Shown here one piece after another: positions 1 through 8,115 of a stretch of DNA of 63,986 bases; within the stretch, counting starts at the first letter, position 1, and every line of letters starts with the position of its first letter. A program made the position numbers and the translations under genes. This DNA comes from CAZNPU01 sp964575335 (GTDB taxonomy: Bacteria; Planctomycetota; Phycisphaerae; Phycisphaerales; SM1A02). The notes beneath the pieces were generated by a model that ran no database searches, was not told the DNA's origin, and saw only the letters and a list, made by a program, of their open reading frames with translations. The stretch is from NCBI GenBank assembly GCA_964575335.1, contig CAZNPU010000016.1:1-63986 (forward strand), in the 5' to 3' direction.

Positions 1-462
1 CAGACTGGTGGCTGATGATGTCAGCCAGTTGTCTGGCGCAATCATCCTGCTGTCTGAAAGCATAATTGTGCAATTCTCGGACACTCAGCACGCAGCAAAC
101 ATCAGAGACAGATGAGCAGGAAACGGCCCATCGCGGCCCGTCAGGTTGAGGTTGTACCTTTTATGAACGAGCTGCAACTGCGGAAAGGCGAAAGGAAGAC
201 GCCGGGCGGCGCGGGGCGGGCTACAGGGGGAGCAGAGGCGGGGGCAGATACGGCTTTGCGGCAGGAGGAGCGGAAAGCGGCTCGGTTATGGCGTCATGGC
301 TGGGGGACAAGAAGATGGCCTGCTGCTGCCTGCATCCGTTTGGCTGTGAGGCTATGATTGGCCTTCTGTTTTCGCTGCGTCAGGCTCGTCTGTTGTGGCT
401 TTATCCATCTGTGCGTGCCGGCGCTGCTGCGTTATATGGCTCTGAACCGATCGAAGTGATCC
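1..462. other. Left-edge stretch with no supported gene
   Basis: I see no coding region I can support here. The open frames present (the longest is 81 codons, at 112-357) are purine-rich, low in complexity and show no recognisable motif. The segment must contain the upstream region of glnS, but I could not pick out a convincing promoter. A gene entering from the left edge is possible but not visible. Confidence 0.5.
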
Positions 463-2181
463 ATGACCACTGCTGAACTGCCTCCATCACGAGAATCGCT
501 GGACTTTCTCCGCACGATTGTTGAGGAAGACATCAAGTCGAAAAAGCATGGCGGCCAGGTGGTGACGCGCTTTCCGCCTGAACCCAACGGCTTTTTGCAC
601 ATCGGCCACGCCAAGAGCATCTGCCTGAACTTCGGCATTGCCAAAGAATACGGTGGCCGCTGTCACCTGCGCTTTGATGACACCAACCCCACCAAAGAAG
701 AGCAGCAGTACGTCGATTCGATCATGGAGGACGTGCGCTGGCTCGGCTGGGATTGGGGCGAGCATCTGTACTACGCATCGGACTATTTCGATCAGCTTTA
801 CGAATGGGCCATCCTGCTCATCAAGGCGGGCAAGGCGTATGTGTGCGATCTCACCGCGGAGCAGATTCGCGAATACCGCGGCACGCTGACCACGCCCGGC
901 AGGGAAAGCCCCTATCGCACGCGCAGCGTTGAAGAAAACCTCGATCTCTTTGAGCGCATGCGCAAGGGCGAATTTCCCGACGGCTCGCGCACCTTGCGGG
1001 CGAAAATCGACATGAGCTCGCCCAACCTCAACATGCGCGATCCAGTGATGTATCGCATCCTCAAGGCGCATCATCATCGCAGCGGCGACAAGTGGTGCAT
1101 CTATCCGATGTACGACTACGCCCACGGCCAGAGCGACTGGCTCGAGGGCATCACCCATTCGATCTGCACGCTGGAGTTTGAAGACCATCGTCCGCTGTAC
1201 GACTGGTTCATCAACGCGATCACTGAAGTCGGCGGCGCGCCCAAAGGCGCAACGTATCGGCCCCGGCAGTACGAATTCGCCCGGCTGAACCTCAATTACA
1301 CCATCATGAGCAAGCGCAAGCTGCTGCAGCTTGTGAATGAAGGCCACGTGAACGGTTGGGATGATCCGCGCATGCCCACCATCGCAGGTATGCGGCGGCG
1401 CGGCTACACGCCGGCCAGCATCCGCAATTTCTGCGAGATCATCGGTGTGGCGCGGCGGGAGCACGTGATCGATGTTGCGCTGCTTGAACACGCGGTGCGC
1501 GAAGACCTCAACAAGACCGCGTGGCGCAAGATGGCGGTGCTGCGGCCGCTGAAGGTGGTGATTGAGAACTATCCTGACGGTCAGGTTGAAGAGCTTGAGG
1601 TGGCGAACAACCCTGAGGATCCCGAAGCGGGAACGCGCATGGTGCCGTTCTCGAAGGTGATCTACATCGAGCAGGACGATTTCATGGAACAGCCGCCGCC
1701 GAAGTATTTTCGGCTCGCGCCGGGCAAAGAAGTGCGCCTGCGGTCAGCGTATTACATCACCTGCACCGATGTGGTGAAGAACGATGCAGGCGAGGTGATT
1801 GAGGTGCGCTGCACATACGATCCCGCCACACGAGGTGGCTGGTCGCAGGATGGAAGAAAGGTCAAGGGCACGCTGCACTGGGTATCGGTTGAACACGCGG
1901 TGGATGCCGAGGTGCGGCTGTACGATCGCCTGTTCAAGGTTGCTGACCCTGAAGACGTTGAAGAGGGCCAGACGTTTCTTGCAAATTTGAATCCGGATTC
2001 GCTGCAGGTGCTGACGGGGTGCAAGGTTGAGCCGAGCCTGGCGGGGGCGACGCCCGGCAGCCGCTTCCAGTTTGAGCGGCAGGGATATTTCTGCGTTGAT
2101 CCGGACAGCGCAGGCGGAAAGCTGATTTTCAACCGCACCGTTGCGCTGAAGGATTCATGGGCGAAGAAGAGTCAGCAATAA
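463..2181 (+). CDS. glnS: Glutamine--tRNA ligase (GlnRS)
   Basis: Class I aminoacyl-tRNA synthetase that attaches glutamine to tRNA-Gln in the cytoplasm. The 572-residue product has the HIGH signature (HIGH, residues 46-49, within PPEPNGFLHIGH) and a KMSKS-type motif (MSKRK, near residue 282) that close the Rossmann catalytic domain. These are followed by the two beta-barrel anticodon-binding domains typical of GlnRS. Length is close to the E. coli enzyme (about 550). The family also contains non-discriminating GluRS, but the early PEPNGFLHIGHAKS block is characteristic of GlnRS. The ATG start gives the expected distance to HIGH; the ribosome-binding site is weak. The gene appears to stand alone, with the next gene 240 bases downstream. 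A dedicated GlnRS means charging need not go through the GatCAB amidation route. Confidence 0.97.
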   Translation: MTTAELPPSRESLDFLRTIVEEDIKSKKHGGQVVTRFPPEPNGFLHIGHAKSICLNFGIAKEYGGRCHLRFDDTNPTKEEQQYVDSIMEDVRWLGWDWGEHLYYASDYFDQLYEWAILLIKAGKAYVCDLTAEQIREYRGTLTTPGRESPYRTRSVEENLDLFERMRKGEFPDGSRTLRAKIDMSSPNLNMRDPVMYRILKAHHHRSGDKWCIYPMYDYAHGQSDWLEGITHSICTLEFEDHRPLYDWFINAITEVGGAPKGATYRPRQYEFARLNLNYTIMSKRKLLQLVNEGHVNGWDDPRMPTIAGMRRRGYTPASIRNFCEIIGVARREHVIDVALLEHAVREDLNKTAWRKMAVLRPLKVVIENYPDGQVEELEVANNPEDPEAGTRMVPFSKVIYIEQDDFMEQPPPKYFRLAPGKEVRLRSAYYITCTDVVKNDAGEVIEVRCTYDPATRGGWSQDGRKVKGTLHWVSVEHAVDAEVRLYDRLFKVADPEDVEEGQTFLANLNPDSLQVLTGCKVEPSLAGATPGSRFQFERQGYFCVDPDSAGGKLIFNRTVALKDSWAKKSQQ

Positions 2182-2418
2182 CCGGCGGCGGTTGCGCTGG
2201 GGCATCGTGCCGGGTGGCATAATTTCAGGCGATGAAATTTCCGATCAACCGGCGCGTTCAGCCGAAGGAATGCACTTGCGTCGGGGTTTGCCGCCTTGGA
2301 TGATGCTGCCGGCGCCCTTGCCGGGATGATGAATTGACAATGAAAACAGACAGCGCCGTGATGCATGATGAGTGACGTTGCGGCGAGTTGACGAATTGCA
2401 GGAAGTGAGCGCACGTTG

Positions 2419-3318
2419 ATGGAAAGCATTCACACGTTGCTGAACCGGATCATTGATTATGCTGGCCTGTTTCCGCCCGCCAAGCTCGATCTGGCCACGA
2501 CGGTGCGCAATTACGCATCGTATCTGAAGTCGGATGACGCCTGGATGCTGGGGCGTTTGATCATGCCGGTGGCGCGGCTGGATGAGTTTGAGCAGCTTGC
2601 TGCGGAGCTGCTGCCGCGGGATGACGAAGCGGGGGAGCTGTGGCAGATCAGCGCGTTGACTTCGTCTGCTGATGCGCCGGAACTGGAAGCTGATCTTGCC
2701 CGCATCGTGGCGTTCAACGAGAAACACGCCGATGCTGCAGCCGGCCTGGCGAATATTGATGTGATTGAGCTCAAGGCGAGTTCCGCTGCTGCGATTGATC
2801 GTGCGATGGAGCACATCAGCAGCGAGCTGTTTCCGTTTTTTGAGCTGCCGATCGACAGTGATCCGCGCGGGCTTATTGCTGCGCTTGCGGACAGCGATGC
2901 GGGAGCGAAGGTTCGCACCGGCGGCGTGACGGCTGATTTGTATCCAAAGACGCACGATCTGGCCCGCTTCATCGCAGCGTGTGCCGCAGCCGGCGTGCCG
3001 TTCAAGGCCACCGCGGGATTGCATCATCCGTTGCGGCATCATTCCAGTCTCGTGCAGACCGACGAGTTCGGGTTCCTCAATGTTTTCATGGCCGGTTCCC
3101 TGGCGCTCACGCACGAGTTGCCGGAGGAGGAACTGGCAGAGTTGCTGGAGGAGCGTTCCATCGAGGCGTTTGCCTTTGACGATGCGGGCATTACATGGCG
3201 CGAGCATCGCATTCGCACCGAGAACATCGAGGATGTGCGCGAGGAGTTTGCGGTTTCGTTCGGCTCGTGCAGCTTCGATGAGCCGCGCGAGGACTTGCGG
3301 GCATTGAAGCTGCTGTGA
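2419..3318 (+). CDS. Conserved hypothetical protein with KxRxGG and KATAGLHHP motifs, upstream of fumarylacetoacetase
   Basis: A 299-residue soluble protein whose function I do not recognise. It opens with DYAGLFPPAKL. In the second half it carries KVRTGG and then FKATAGLHHPLRHH followed by EFGFLNVF. Lysine and paired histidines at the ends of predicted strands suggest a TIM-barrel-like enzyme site, but this is inference. There is no signal peptide or membrane segment. The ATG at 2419 is preferred to the TTG one codon upstream because AGGAAGTG lies 10-15 bases before it. It runs in the same direction as the fumarylacetoacetase gene, 200 bases upstream of it, so it may act in aromatic amino-acid breakdown or a related lyase/aldolase step. 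A plain structural role cannot be excluded. Confidence 0.85.
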   Translation: MESIHTLLNRIIDYAGLFPPAKLDLATTVRNYASYLKSDDAWMLGRLIMPVARLDEFEQLAAELLPRDDEAGELWQISALTSSADAPELEADLARIVAFNEKHADAAAGLANIDVIELKASSAAAIDRAMEHISSELFPFFELPIDSDPRGLIAALADSDAGAKVRTGGVTADLYPKTHDLARFIAACAAAGVPFKATAGLHHPLRHHSSLVQTDEFGFLNVFMAGSLALTHELPEEELAELLEERSIEAFAFDDAGITWREHRIRTENIEDVREEFAVSFGSCSFDEPREDLRALKLL

Positions 3319-3518
3319 TTCGCGGCGGCGTGATTGAGCTGCGGAATGCAAGCAGCACGTGAAGCGAGGGAGATGTTACGGCTTCAATCGCGGCTGACGA
3401 AGTGCTGCCGTGTGCGGTTTCGTCGTTGATGGTGTATCCTCTTGATTGATTCAATCGATTCACCAGTTTTCTCTTGTGTTCTGTTCCGCACGTTTTGCGG
3501 TGAACTCTGACGACAGCC

Positions 3519-4841
3519 ATGCCGAACCTGAACGAAACGCACGATCCGAACCGCCGAAGCTGGGTAGAGTCCGCCAACGATCCTGAGAGCGATTTCCCGA
3601 TTCAGAATCTGCCGTTTGGGGTGTTCCGCAGGCGCGGCAGCGATGAGAAGCAGCGCATCGGCGTGGCGATCGGTGATCAGATTCTTGATGTTCAGCGCTG
3701 TGTCGCTGACGGATTGCTGGGCAGCAGCGTTTCCGAGGAATGTGCTAGTGCGTTGTCCGCTGAATCGCTCAATTCGTTGATGGCGCAGGGGCAGGAGTGC
3801 TGGAATGCTGTAAGGAAAGCGATTGCGGCGCTGCTGGATGCGGAGCTGACGCCGGCAGGTGAGCGCGCGAAGCTGCAAGCGGCACTGGTGGCGATGAGCG
3901 AAGCGGAGTTGTTCGTTCCGGCACAGATTGGCGACTACACCGACTTTTACGCTTCGATCCACCATGCGACGAATGTCGGGTCGATGTTTCGGCCGGACAA
4001 TCCGCTTTTACCCAACTACAAGCATTTGCCGGTGGGTTATCACGGCCGGGCCAGTTCGATTGTGGTCAGCGGCACGCCGATTCGTCGGCCGATGGGGCAG
4101 ACCGTGACGAGCGACGCCGGGCCGCCGAGCTTCGGGCCGTGCAGGCTGCTTGATTATGAAATGGAGATGGGGTTCTTCGTCGGGCCGGGCAATGAGCTTG
4201 GCGCGCGCATCAACATGCGCGAAGCGCGCAGCCACATTTTTGGCATGGTGATCGTCAACGACTGGTCGGCCCGCGACATTCAGAAGTGGGAGTACCAGCC
4301 GCTGGGGCCGTTCAATGCCAAGAACTTCGCCACGACGATCAGCCCGTGGGTGGTGACGCTCGAAGCGCTGGAGCCGTTTCGCGTGCCCGGTCCGCCGCGT
4401 GGTGAAGGCGATCCGCAGCCGCTGGAGTATTTGCAGCCTGTTGACGACATGGGGCTGGCGATCACAGTGGAAGTGCATCTGGCTTCGGAGCAGATGCGCC
4501 AGCGGGGCATGCAGCCCGTGCTGATCAGCCGCGGCAGCATGGCGGATATGTATTGGACCATCGCCCAGATGCTGGTGCATCACACTTCAACCGGATGCAA
4601 CATGCGACCTGGCGATCTGCTGGCCACCGGCACGATCTCCGGTCCGCAAGAAGACGCCCGCGGCTGCCTGCTTGAGCGAACCTGGCGCGGTCAGAACCCG
4701 ATCAAACTTCCCGACGACAGCGAGCGGAAATTCCTGCAGGATGGCGATGAAGTGATCATGACCGCCTACTGCCGTCGCGAAGGTTTTTCCCGCATTGGTT
4801 TCGGTCAGTGCAGCGGTATTGTGACGCCAGCCAAGGCCTAG
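3519..4841 (+). CDS. fahA: Fumarylacetoacetase
   Basis: Hydrolyses 4-fumarylacetoacetate to fumarate and acetoacetate, the last step of tyrosine/homogentisate degradation. The 440-residue length fits the family (about 420). The N-terminal domain (FPIQNLPFGVFRR) precedes the FAH hydrolase domain. Family hallmarks visible are DFYASIHHATNVG, PVGYHGRASSIV, the metal-site block DYEMEMGFFVGPGNELG, and NDWSARDIQKWEYQPLGPF with its catalytic lysine region. The C-terminal GTISGP and EVIMTAYC segments are also typical. No other tyrosine-pathway gene (HPPD, homogentisate dioxygenase) is in the window; the only candidate partner is the unassigned gene just upstream. Confidence 0.96.
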   Translation: MPNLNETHDPNRRSWVESANDPESDFPIQNLPFGVFRRRGSDEKQRIGVAIGDQILDVQRCVADGLLGSSVSEECASALSAESLNSLMAQGQECWNAVRKAIAALLDAELTPAGERAKLQAALVAMSEAELFVPAQIGDYTDFYASIHHATNVGSMFRPDNPLLPNYKHLPVGYHGRASSIVVSGTPIRRPMGQTVTSDAGPPSFGPCRLLDYEMEMGFFVGPGNELGARINMREARSHIFGMVIVNDWSARDIQKWEYQPLGPFNAKNFATTISPWVVTLEALEPFRVPGPPRGEGDPQPLEYLQPVDDMGLAITVEVHLASEQMRQRGMQPVLISRGSMADMYWTIAQMLVHHTSTGCNMRPGDLLATGTISGPQEDARGCLLERTWRGQNPIKLPDDSERKFLQDGDEVIMTAYCRREGFSRIGFGQCSGIVTPAKA

Positions 4842-5304
4842 CGCGTTACCAGCGGTTCTGCTGATGCGTTGATTTTGTTCTCATGACGTGAATCGGGGCA
4901 GTTGCCGCCGTTGAAAAGCGCTTGAGAACATGTTTTTAGAAAAAAACTAATTTTGATAACTCTAGAAAAATGAAAGAGTTGCAGTTGTTGCTGCAGGCGG
5001 GAAGACAGTCGGTGTTGCACAAATGTATTGCATCGTGCTGCACTGTGTGGCATGATGACGACGGCTGGCGCGTGCTGGCCGATGTTGCTGGCTTAGGCGC
5101 ATCGACATCTCAGTCCTGCTGTTGCAGGCTGGCGATAAGTTGTTTTTGAGAAGTGAGAGGCTGGCGTTAGCCAGGCATGATCGGAATACATTGAAGGTTC
5201 TGGTTGTGGCGTAGTTTATGTTTCCGGTATCCCGGTGCGCCCCCGGTGTTGTCGCACTGGACAAGATGCTGTGTTGGTTTGGTCAATAGTGTGGAGGTGC
5301 GAAG
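4842..5304. other. Intergenic stretch upstream of the PEP-CTERM gene
   Basis: I see no gene in these 463 bases. The left third is AT-rich with A and T runs at about 4928-4958, which may end transcription of fumarylacetoacetase, though the hairpin there is poor. The right end carries a clear ribosome-binding site (GGAGG at 5293-5297, 7-8 bases before the ATG at 5305). The promoter of the exported protein probably lies in between, but no sigma-70 pair stands out. Confidence 0.5.
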
Positions 5305-5994
5305 ATGAGATTCGCAATCGGACTGCTCGGCTCGGCTTTGTCTTTTTGCCTTGTGACATCAGCGCAGGCGCAATCATTCAACATCGACATCAATAGCACG
5401 GCAGGACTCGTTCCAAGTTCGGCATTCGGCGCTGCCGCTGGACAAGCCGGTGTATGGAACTCGGTCGACGGCGGTGTTACGCCCCAGGCGCTGGTGGACC
5501 TGTCCGGCAACGCAACCGGTGTGACGTGGACATCGGCGTTCTCGAACGGCATTTTTGCTTCGCTGACGAATCTTCCCGGCGCTGACACCGAGACGGTGAA
5601 TTTGTTGACTGATGTGCTCGATCTTGGAACTCCTGGAAACAGCGATACGTTCACCATCGCTGGGCTTCAGAACGGCACCTATGAGGTGTACACCTATGCG
5701 ATGGCTCCGGATAGCGGTGACTTTCGCACAGATGTCAATGTGAACGGAACCGGTGTGCAGACCGTTGGCGGCGCGTTTACTGGTTCCTTTGTGCTGGGTG
5801 TCACGCACTCGATGCACACGGTGACGGTGACAGACGGCATCATCACGATCAACACCAGCGTGCCGACGATTGCTGGCATAACCAACTTCGGTTCGCTGGC
5901 AGGCGTGCAGTTGGTGCTCGTTCCCGGTCCGGGAGCCTTGGCTCTGCTGGGCATCGCTGGCCTGGCTGGCAGCCGACGTCGCCGCCGAGGTTGA
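5305..5994 (+). CDS. Exported protein with PEP-CTERM-type sorting tail
   Basis: A 229-residue secreted or surface protein of unknown function. A Sec signal peptide is evident (basic start MRF, hydrophobic core to about residue 18, AQA cleavage site near residue 22). The mature part is rich in Gly, Ala, Thr, Asn and Ser with alternating beta-strand character (TFTIAGLQNGTYEVYTYA is a typical extracellular beta-sandwich stretch). The last 24 residues form the sorting tail: a VPGPG motif, a hydrophobic helix (ALALLGIAGLAG) and an arginine cluster. Tails of this kind are recognised by exosortase/EpsH systems in planctomycetes and proteobacteria, so removal and anchoring at the envelope is inferred. 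No exosortase gene is in this window. The gene is monocistronic, with a strong terminator directly after it. Confidence 0.88.
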   Translation: MRFAIGLLGSALSFCLVTSAQAQSFNIDINSTAGLVPSSAFGAAAGQAGVWNSVDGGVTPQALVDLSGNATGVTWTSAFSNGIFASLTNLPGADTETVNLLTDVLDLGTPGNSDTFTIAGLQNGTYEVYTYAMAPDSGDFRTDVNVNGTGVQTVGGAFTGSFVLGVTHSMHTVTVTDGIITINTSVPTIAGITNFGSLAGVQLVLVPGPGALALLGIAGLAGSRRRRRG

Positions 5995-6039
5995 TTACGG
6001 CAAATTGCATCCCTGCAGTTGCTTATGACATGAAGCCCC

Positions 6040-6078
6040 AGGACCTCTCTGGATCTCAGAGAGGTCCTCTTTTTTTTA
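6040..6078 (+). terminator. Rho-independent terminator after the PEP-CTERM gene
   Basis: A perfect 11-bp stem (AGGACCTCTCT at 6040-6050 with AGAGAGGTCCT at 6058-6068) and a 7-base loop are followed by a CT then a run of seven T. It ends transcription about 50 bases after the stop codon. The following 290 bases up to the SRAP gene hold no gene I can support. Confidence 0.95.
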
Positions 6079-6370
6079 TTATTTTATTTGCTACGTGAGT
6101 ATCAGCCGGCCGATCCGATCAAGCGGGGCGCTTCGTCGCTGCACTGTTGCGCTTCTGCCGTCAGCCGGAGTCAGGCTTGGCGCATCGCTGTGACTGAACA
6201 GCGATATGATCACTGATCAGCATTGCAGTCATTCTGCGATTGAACCTGTTGGCCCATGTGCTTCGGATGCGTCCAGCGTCAGGCATGGGTGAGAGGAGAT
6301 GCGGTCTTTGGCAGCAAAGAAGAATGCAGCAGGAACGCTGCGCATTTGAAAGCGACGACAAAGGAACGCC

Positions 6371-7177
6371 ATGTGCGGCCGTTACAGCCTGACAACGTCT
6401 CCCGATGTGCTTGCAGCTCTGTTTCGTCTCACGACCGTGCCGGCATACGCGCTGCGCTACAACATCGCGCCGACGCAGGCTGCGCCGATTGTGCGAATAC
6501 ACAGCGAAACGGGAAGCAGGCAGTTGGATATGTTGCGCTGGGGGCTTGTGCCGTCGTGGGCAAAGCAGCCTGACATCGGCTCGCGACTGATCAACGCACG
6601 GTCAGAAACGGCTGCGGAAAAGCCGGCGTTTCGTCATGCGTTCAAGCGCCAACGATGCCTCGTGCCGGCCGATGCATTTTATGAATGGAAGAAACTTCCC
6701 ACGGGCAAGCAGCCGTATGTGCTGCGGCTGCGTGATGGGCAGCCATTTGCATTTGCCGGTTTGTGGGAGCAGTGGCGCGATTCCGCCCAACCCCACGAAC
6801 CGCCGCTTGAAACCTTCACCATACTCACAACAACAGCCAACAGTGTTGTGGTAGAGGTGCACGATCGCATGCCGGTCATTCTGAATGCAAACGATTTTGA
6901 TTGCTGGCTCGATCCATCGGTGAAGGATGCAGCGCGATTGCAATCTCTGCTTGTGCCGCTGGCTTCAGAGGCAATGGTTGCCTATCCGGTCAGTCGGCGT
7001 GTCAACAGCCCTGCGCATGATGATCCGTCATGCCTGGAGCCGCTGGACGCCAGTCAGGCCGAAGGAGCACCGCCGCCATCAAGTGCCGCCAGCCTCTTCG
7101 ATTCATCACAACAGTCGAAACCGCATCCGAATGTGGATAACTCTGGCAGCGCAAACAGGCAGAATCTTTTTGATTGA
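6371..7177 (+). CDS. SRAP (YedK/HMCES-type) abasic-site processing protein
   Basis: SOS-response-associated peptidase family protein, which forms a thiazolidine crosslink with abasic sites in single-stranded DNA and so protects stalled forks. The start is MCGRYSL, so after loss of Met the catalytic Cys2 becomes the N-terminus, as required. The other conserved elements are present in order: YNIAPTQ, RWGLVPSWAK, the Asn in LINARSET, the Glu in DAFYEWKK and the His in VHDRMPVIL. Family length is about 220; here 268 residues include a low-complexity, probably disordered C-terminal tail of about 45 residues after the conserved PVSRRVNSP segment. AAAGGA lies about 6 bases before the ATG, fixing the start. 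Confidence 0.95.
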   Translation: MCGRYSLTTSPDVLAALFRLTTVPAYALRYNIAPTQAAPIVRIHSETGSRQLDMLRWGLVPSWAKQPDIGSRLINARSETAAEKPAFRHAFKRQRCLVPADAFYEWKKLPTGKQPYVLRLRDGQPFAFAGLWEQWRDSAQPHEPPLETFTILTTTANSVVVEVHDRMPVILNANDFDCWLDPSVKDAARLQSLLVPLASEAMVAYPVSRRVNSPAHDDPSCLEPLDASQAEGAPPPSSAASLFDSSQQSKPHPNVDNSGSANRQNLFD

Positions 7178-8115
7178 CCCGGATCGTGAAGCGCTGCAAG
7201 CGGCTGGTCAGGCGCAACTGATTGCAAAATCCAGAGTTATTGAAAATGGCTCTCTCCGTGGCGTCATCGGCTGTGGTGGGGGCGTCATAATCGCGGATAT
7301 TTTGGCTGCAATCATCTTGCAGATACCTAACAAAATGCTATCATTCGGGCGTGCGGGGACACGACGCAACCAGTGGCATGCATCTTGAATCGCAGCGCCC
7401 GGATGAGAATGAGAACGTTGCACCAATGCAGACTGCAGCATGTGCGGCGCGATCAAAACGTACGAATCAGCGTGTCACGCTGGCAGTCGTCGACAGCAGC
7501 AAAGTGATGCCGACGCTCGAGGCGACACATACGGCGGGATCGGAGCGAATGCCGAGTCCTCCGGGGGTTATGGGGGTGGCGACAATAACTGGGATAAGTT
7601 GGGGCAAGGCGCCGGTGGCGACCTTGAATTCAGGGGCGGCCCTTTCGGGGATAGAGAACGTGATGAACGCCTGGGGCTGCGTTGACGAAGTTTGGACCTT
7701 GAGCATCGTTGCCGCTGAATATGGTGGGACGGCAGCGGTGTCTACCACACGCACCAAATGCGATCGCGTCGGAGGCGGTCGGCAGTTTGGGGTGATGCAC
7801 AGGCGGCATGGTTCAGGATGCGCGACCAACGGCGCTTCCATCGTGCCGCGCTACCGCTCGCAACGTAGCCCCGGCACTCACGTTCGTACGTCCTGGCTGA
7901 TTGATTGCCCATCAATTGAGGAGGGCAGATCGGATCGCAAACGCACAAGAACCATATGCGAAAACGACATCACGTAAGCAGCGTTGCGCATGACGTGCGC
8001 CGTTTTATATCCATGCGATACAGCAGCGCTCGTGCACGGAAGGAAGCTGCTTCAGATCGCAGCGTGATCCTGCACATGTAACATCAGGAAACATTGCATT
8101 GCGTGCTTTGTGCAA
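7178..8115. other. Long stretch without a convincing gene
   Basis: These 938 bases carry overlapping open frames on both strands (for example plus 7351-7977, 208 codons, and minus 7467-7841, 124 codons). None has a recognisable domain, a good ribosome-binding site or typical composition, and the frames contradict one another. A decayed gene or an untranslated RNA cannot be excluded. I see no inverted repeats that would mark an insertion sequence. Confidence 0.45.

Noticed and set aside
487..1491. 334-codon minus-strand open frame inside glnS
   Set aside because: Antisense shadow of the GlnRS gene; His/Ala/Val-rich reading with no domain.
7351..7977. 208-codon plus-strand open frame
   Set aside because: No ribosome-binding site, no motif, and composition unlike neighbouring proteins; an equally poor minus-strand frame overlaps it.
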